Assembly (NCBI GenBank): GCA_013400155.1
Contig: VXBM01000215.1
Span: 690,985-754,984 of the forward strand
Source of the DNA: Helopsaltes ochotensis
Taxonomy: Eukaryota > Chordata > Aves > Passeriformes > Locustellidae
Direction: 5' to 3'
DNA: 64,000 nt
The notes under the pieces were generated by a model. The model ran no database searches, was not told where the DNA came from, and was given only the letters and a program-made list of their open reading frames with translations. The translations under genes were made by a program, and so were the position numbers. This document shows positions 61,461-64,000 of the stretch, piece by piece; within the stretch, counting starts at the first letter, position 1, and the number at the start of each line of letters is the position of its first letter.

Positions 61461-62348
61461 AGGCTCACCCACAGTAAGGAAGAAGCAGTAAAGAATGGAA
61501 CTCCATGGCAGCTGCAAATTCTCCCCAGAACAACAGCAGCATCGTGAGCTCAGGGAGATGCTGAGCTCTGCCCCTCACCCCCTAGCCAAAATCTTGCAGC
61601 ATTTCTGCACTTCCAAAGAGAAAGCCCCTGAGCTAACAGACTGCAGCCAGTGGCACCCTTCCCCCTCTTCTATGGCTACATCTTTTGTCTCTCTTAAGTA
61701 TCATCGTTATCATCTCTTAGGCAACAAATGGGAGATAATTTCCTGAAAGAAAGGAATAAAACCGGATTAATCCTAACCTGACATATCACCTTTTTTTTTT
61801 ACATTGATAGGAGGAAAGGGTGTTGAACCAAGACTATGCCTTGCATAACAAATGCTCGAAGACCCTTCATTGTTTTAATAACTTATTTTTGCTTTAAGCA
61901 AAACTGTTTGGCCAACTCCAGAGTTTTGTGGATTACCTTGTTGTGAGAAGGGATCATGAAAAGCAGCCTTCTTCTCATACTGTACAAGAGACTGTATTAC
62001 AGTAAGGAAACCATTAGTGTCCTTAGTTACAGCCTCTTTCTTTCCTCTTCCCCTCCCTGGGCTGTCCTAGGTGCCTGGCTCTTTGACAGAAGGCAGCAGT
62101 GTTGTACGTGCATCTTCCTGCTCCATGGGGAAACAGGGGAAATGTTCATTTTGCGATCATAGTGCCAGATCATCATTCCTGTGTGCATGAGCACTTCTTG
62201 CATTTGTGCTGAAATTCACTATTTTAAAACATTACCTACATTTATACTTATTACCTGTTGCAAAGGGAGGGCCTGACCCTTTTTACTTGTGGGTTTTCCT
62301 AAGTTCAGTGAAAATTATAGATGCCCCAGCAGCACTGTTTTACAGTGA

Positions 62349-62418
62349 TTTTTTTTTTTTTTTTTTTTTTTTGGGGTTTTTTTGGTTTTGTTTTTTTTTT
62401 TTTTTTTTTTTTTTTTGG
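62349..62418 (+). repeat. Poly(T) tract interrupted by G runs
   Basis: Two T runs of 24 and 26 bases are separated by GGGG, GG and G interruptions. This is a likely site of length error in the assembly. Confidence 0.95.
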
Positions 62419-64000
62419 TAATTTTCTTCAGGTCTGACACGGGGCTTTGTGCAACAGGAAACAAATAGTGCTATGTGAGCAGTTAGAAAGCAGGCCAGCA
62501 GCTGTGACTCACTGTGCCAGCTGACACTAAGAGCAGACCACTAGTGTGCTTCGCAGCTCCCAGGAGGTAGGAAAAGCTCTAAACACTGTATAGGGTTTTC
62601 TGCTGAAACCCTTACTCCTCAGTGCACTTCTAGAAACACATTTTTTGGGAAACATCTTGATTTATACTCTGTAGATGTGTTGACTAAATATGCCAGAACA
62701 AATTAAATTCTCTCTCCTGGGATGGGCAAGACGCACAATGAGAGAGGTGCCTGTCATGTCACTGTCGGCAGGATTGTGCCTACTCCTGGGCAGGTTTAGT
62801 TCTGCCTTCTGTTTATGAGTCCTGCAGGGTGGAGCTGGAGCACAGGGCCCATCCGGTGTGCAAACCCACTTTGGAGAGCAGCATCTGATAAGAGCTATGA
62901 GTTTAGATCAGTTCCTGCATTCCTGGTGTCACTGCTGCTGTCACCAACGTCAGAGACACTGCCTGTGCCATATGCAGTACCAAGTCCATTGTCAGCCCTC
63001 TGCAGAGAGATGCAAAGTTTTCGTTGTTCTCTTTGTTGCTGCACTGTAATCTCAGTGTGCTGTGCTGCTCTGGCTCATGTGGCCACGAAAAGGTTTTCTG
63101 TAACAAGACTTTGTGATTTGCTGTGGACTTTGTTAATCTGTCTGTAACTGATCAAAACCTTTCTACTGGGAAATTGCTCTGGAGCTGGTTTCATTGGGTG
63201 ATAAAGCAAAGTGAAATGCTTCAGATGAGGCTCAGCCATCCACTACTTACAGCTTCTGTCACAGCTCTGCAAGGTGTTTGTACCTGCTCAGCTCTGATGG
63301 TGCAACCTCATGGGCTCCAGTGAGGACAGGGCAGGCACAAGTCTGCCCAAAGTGCCACTTGCAGATTGTATAGAGGCTGTCTTAAGAAAAGATAATTATG
63401 AGAATGGAACAGATTTCACCTGAGTTATTTGTTACCACAGAAAACTCACCGTGCTCGTGGGACTCTGTTGATACTTCAGGGCTGAGATAATCAAGGTGAT
63501 AACTTTTCTTGGATAGAAAGTAAGGACCAGTGAGCAACCAGACAATACTTATAAGCAAAGTATTGGAGCATGGTTAGGGCAGCACATTCCTACTATGTCC
63601 AAAACCATAATTTAATTATATTAAGTTCCATTTTATTGCCAAAAATTGTAGATATTAAAATTTGGATATTTTTTGACATAATTTAATGTGGATTTAAATC
63701 AATTTGCAAAGCACTTTACATGTAGGACTGGAAATATTTTACAATCAGGACTTAGCAAAATCCATATATTTCATGTTTCTGCAAACTATCCAAATCTGTT
63801 TCTACAAGGAAAATGTTTTTTCCATTCTTGCATCTGATGTAGGAATGAACACAATGCACTACAGAGATTTTGGAAAGCTGAAAGAAGCAGCATTTAATAA
63901 GAGAACTAGGTATTTCCTGAAACATGCACATTCCTGCTACTGAATCTCTCAGTATACAAAATTCTTCATACAAACAAACCATATCCAGCTTTTGTCTAGT

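Larger units (their letters stand above)
54352..64000 (+). other. INPP5D: INPP5D intron 2 (5' part, continues off the right edge)
   Basis: No exon encoding the rest of the SH2 domain was found in these 9.6 kb, so the intron continues past 64000. It contains a CR1 LINE tail (59950-60421), a TA microsatellite, a small GC-rich island (61230-61460) and a T/G homopolymer tract (62349-62418). The other sequence is unremarkable, and its ORFs (up to 131 codons, 56515-56910) have no family features. Confidence 0.8.

Noticed and set aside
1..64000. CRISPR arrays, tRNA or rRNA genes, complete endogenous retrovirus
   Set aside because: I looked for regularly spaced repeats, cloverleaf-type A/B boxes with matched stems, and gag/pol-like frames, and saw none that held up.

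Overview
The window is vertebrate nuclear DNA, almost certainly from a bird (another sauropsid is possible). Three orthologues known from human 2q37.1 lie in the same order and orientation: NGEF (ephexin-1, minus strand), NEU2 (cytosolic sialidase, plus strand) and INPP5D (SHIP1, plus strand). Exons are small and introns are short to moderate. Repeat content is low, and the clearest interspersed repeat is a CR1-type LINE tail. Orthology was assigned by reading translated exons against recalled family sequences. Exon edges rest on splice consensus and phase agreement.

1-20,957 (minus): the 5' half of NGEF. Four coding exons are visible: a long-isoform first exon (20,690-20,957), a second exon (17,303-17,417), a common exon (7,381-7,484) and a common exon just before the DH domain (2,588-2,862). 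A fifth, alternative first coding exon (7,590-7,663) sits at the edge of a large CpG island and gives the short isoform. Both first-exon routes enter the common exon in the same phase. The catalytic DH-PH-SH3 part lies beyond position 1.

20,958-42,074: intergenic DNA or undetected NGEF 5' UTR. It holds one orphan exon-like ORF with good splice sites (27,066-27,288), ancient-looking repeat fragments, several long pyrimidine tracts and an assembly gap (41,015-41,175).

42,075-45,105 (plus): NEU2, two coding exons, 379 aa, intact by eye, with a poly(A) signal.

45,106-49,387: spacer and INPP5D promoter. 49,388-64,000: the first two coding exons of INPP5D (most of the SH2 domain), then the start of a long intron carrying the CR1 element, a TA microsatellite and a small GC-rich island. 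The rest of the gene is outside the window.

The genes do not form an operon-like unit. NGEF is a neuronal RhoGEF, NEU2 a cytosolic sialidase, and INPP5D a haematopoietic phosphoinositide phosphatase. The most interesting signals are the two RFX X-box-like motifs next to both NGEF coding starts, the orphan exon at 27 kb, a TATA/CTCF-like/splice-donor cluster antisense in an NGEF intron, and a C-rich degenerate minisatellite in the NGEF CpG island.
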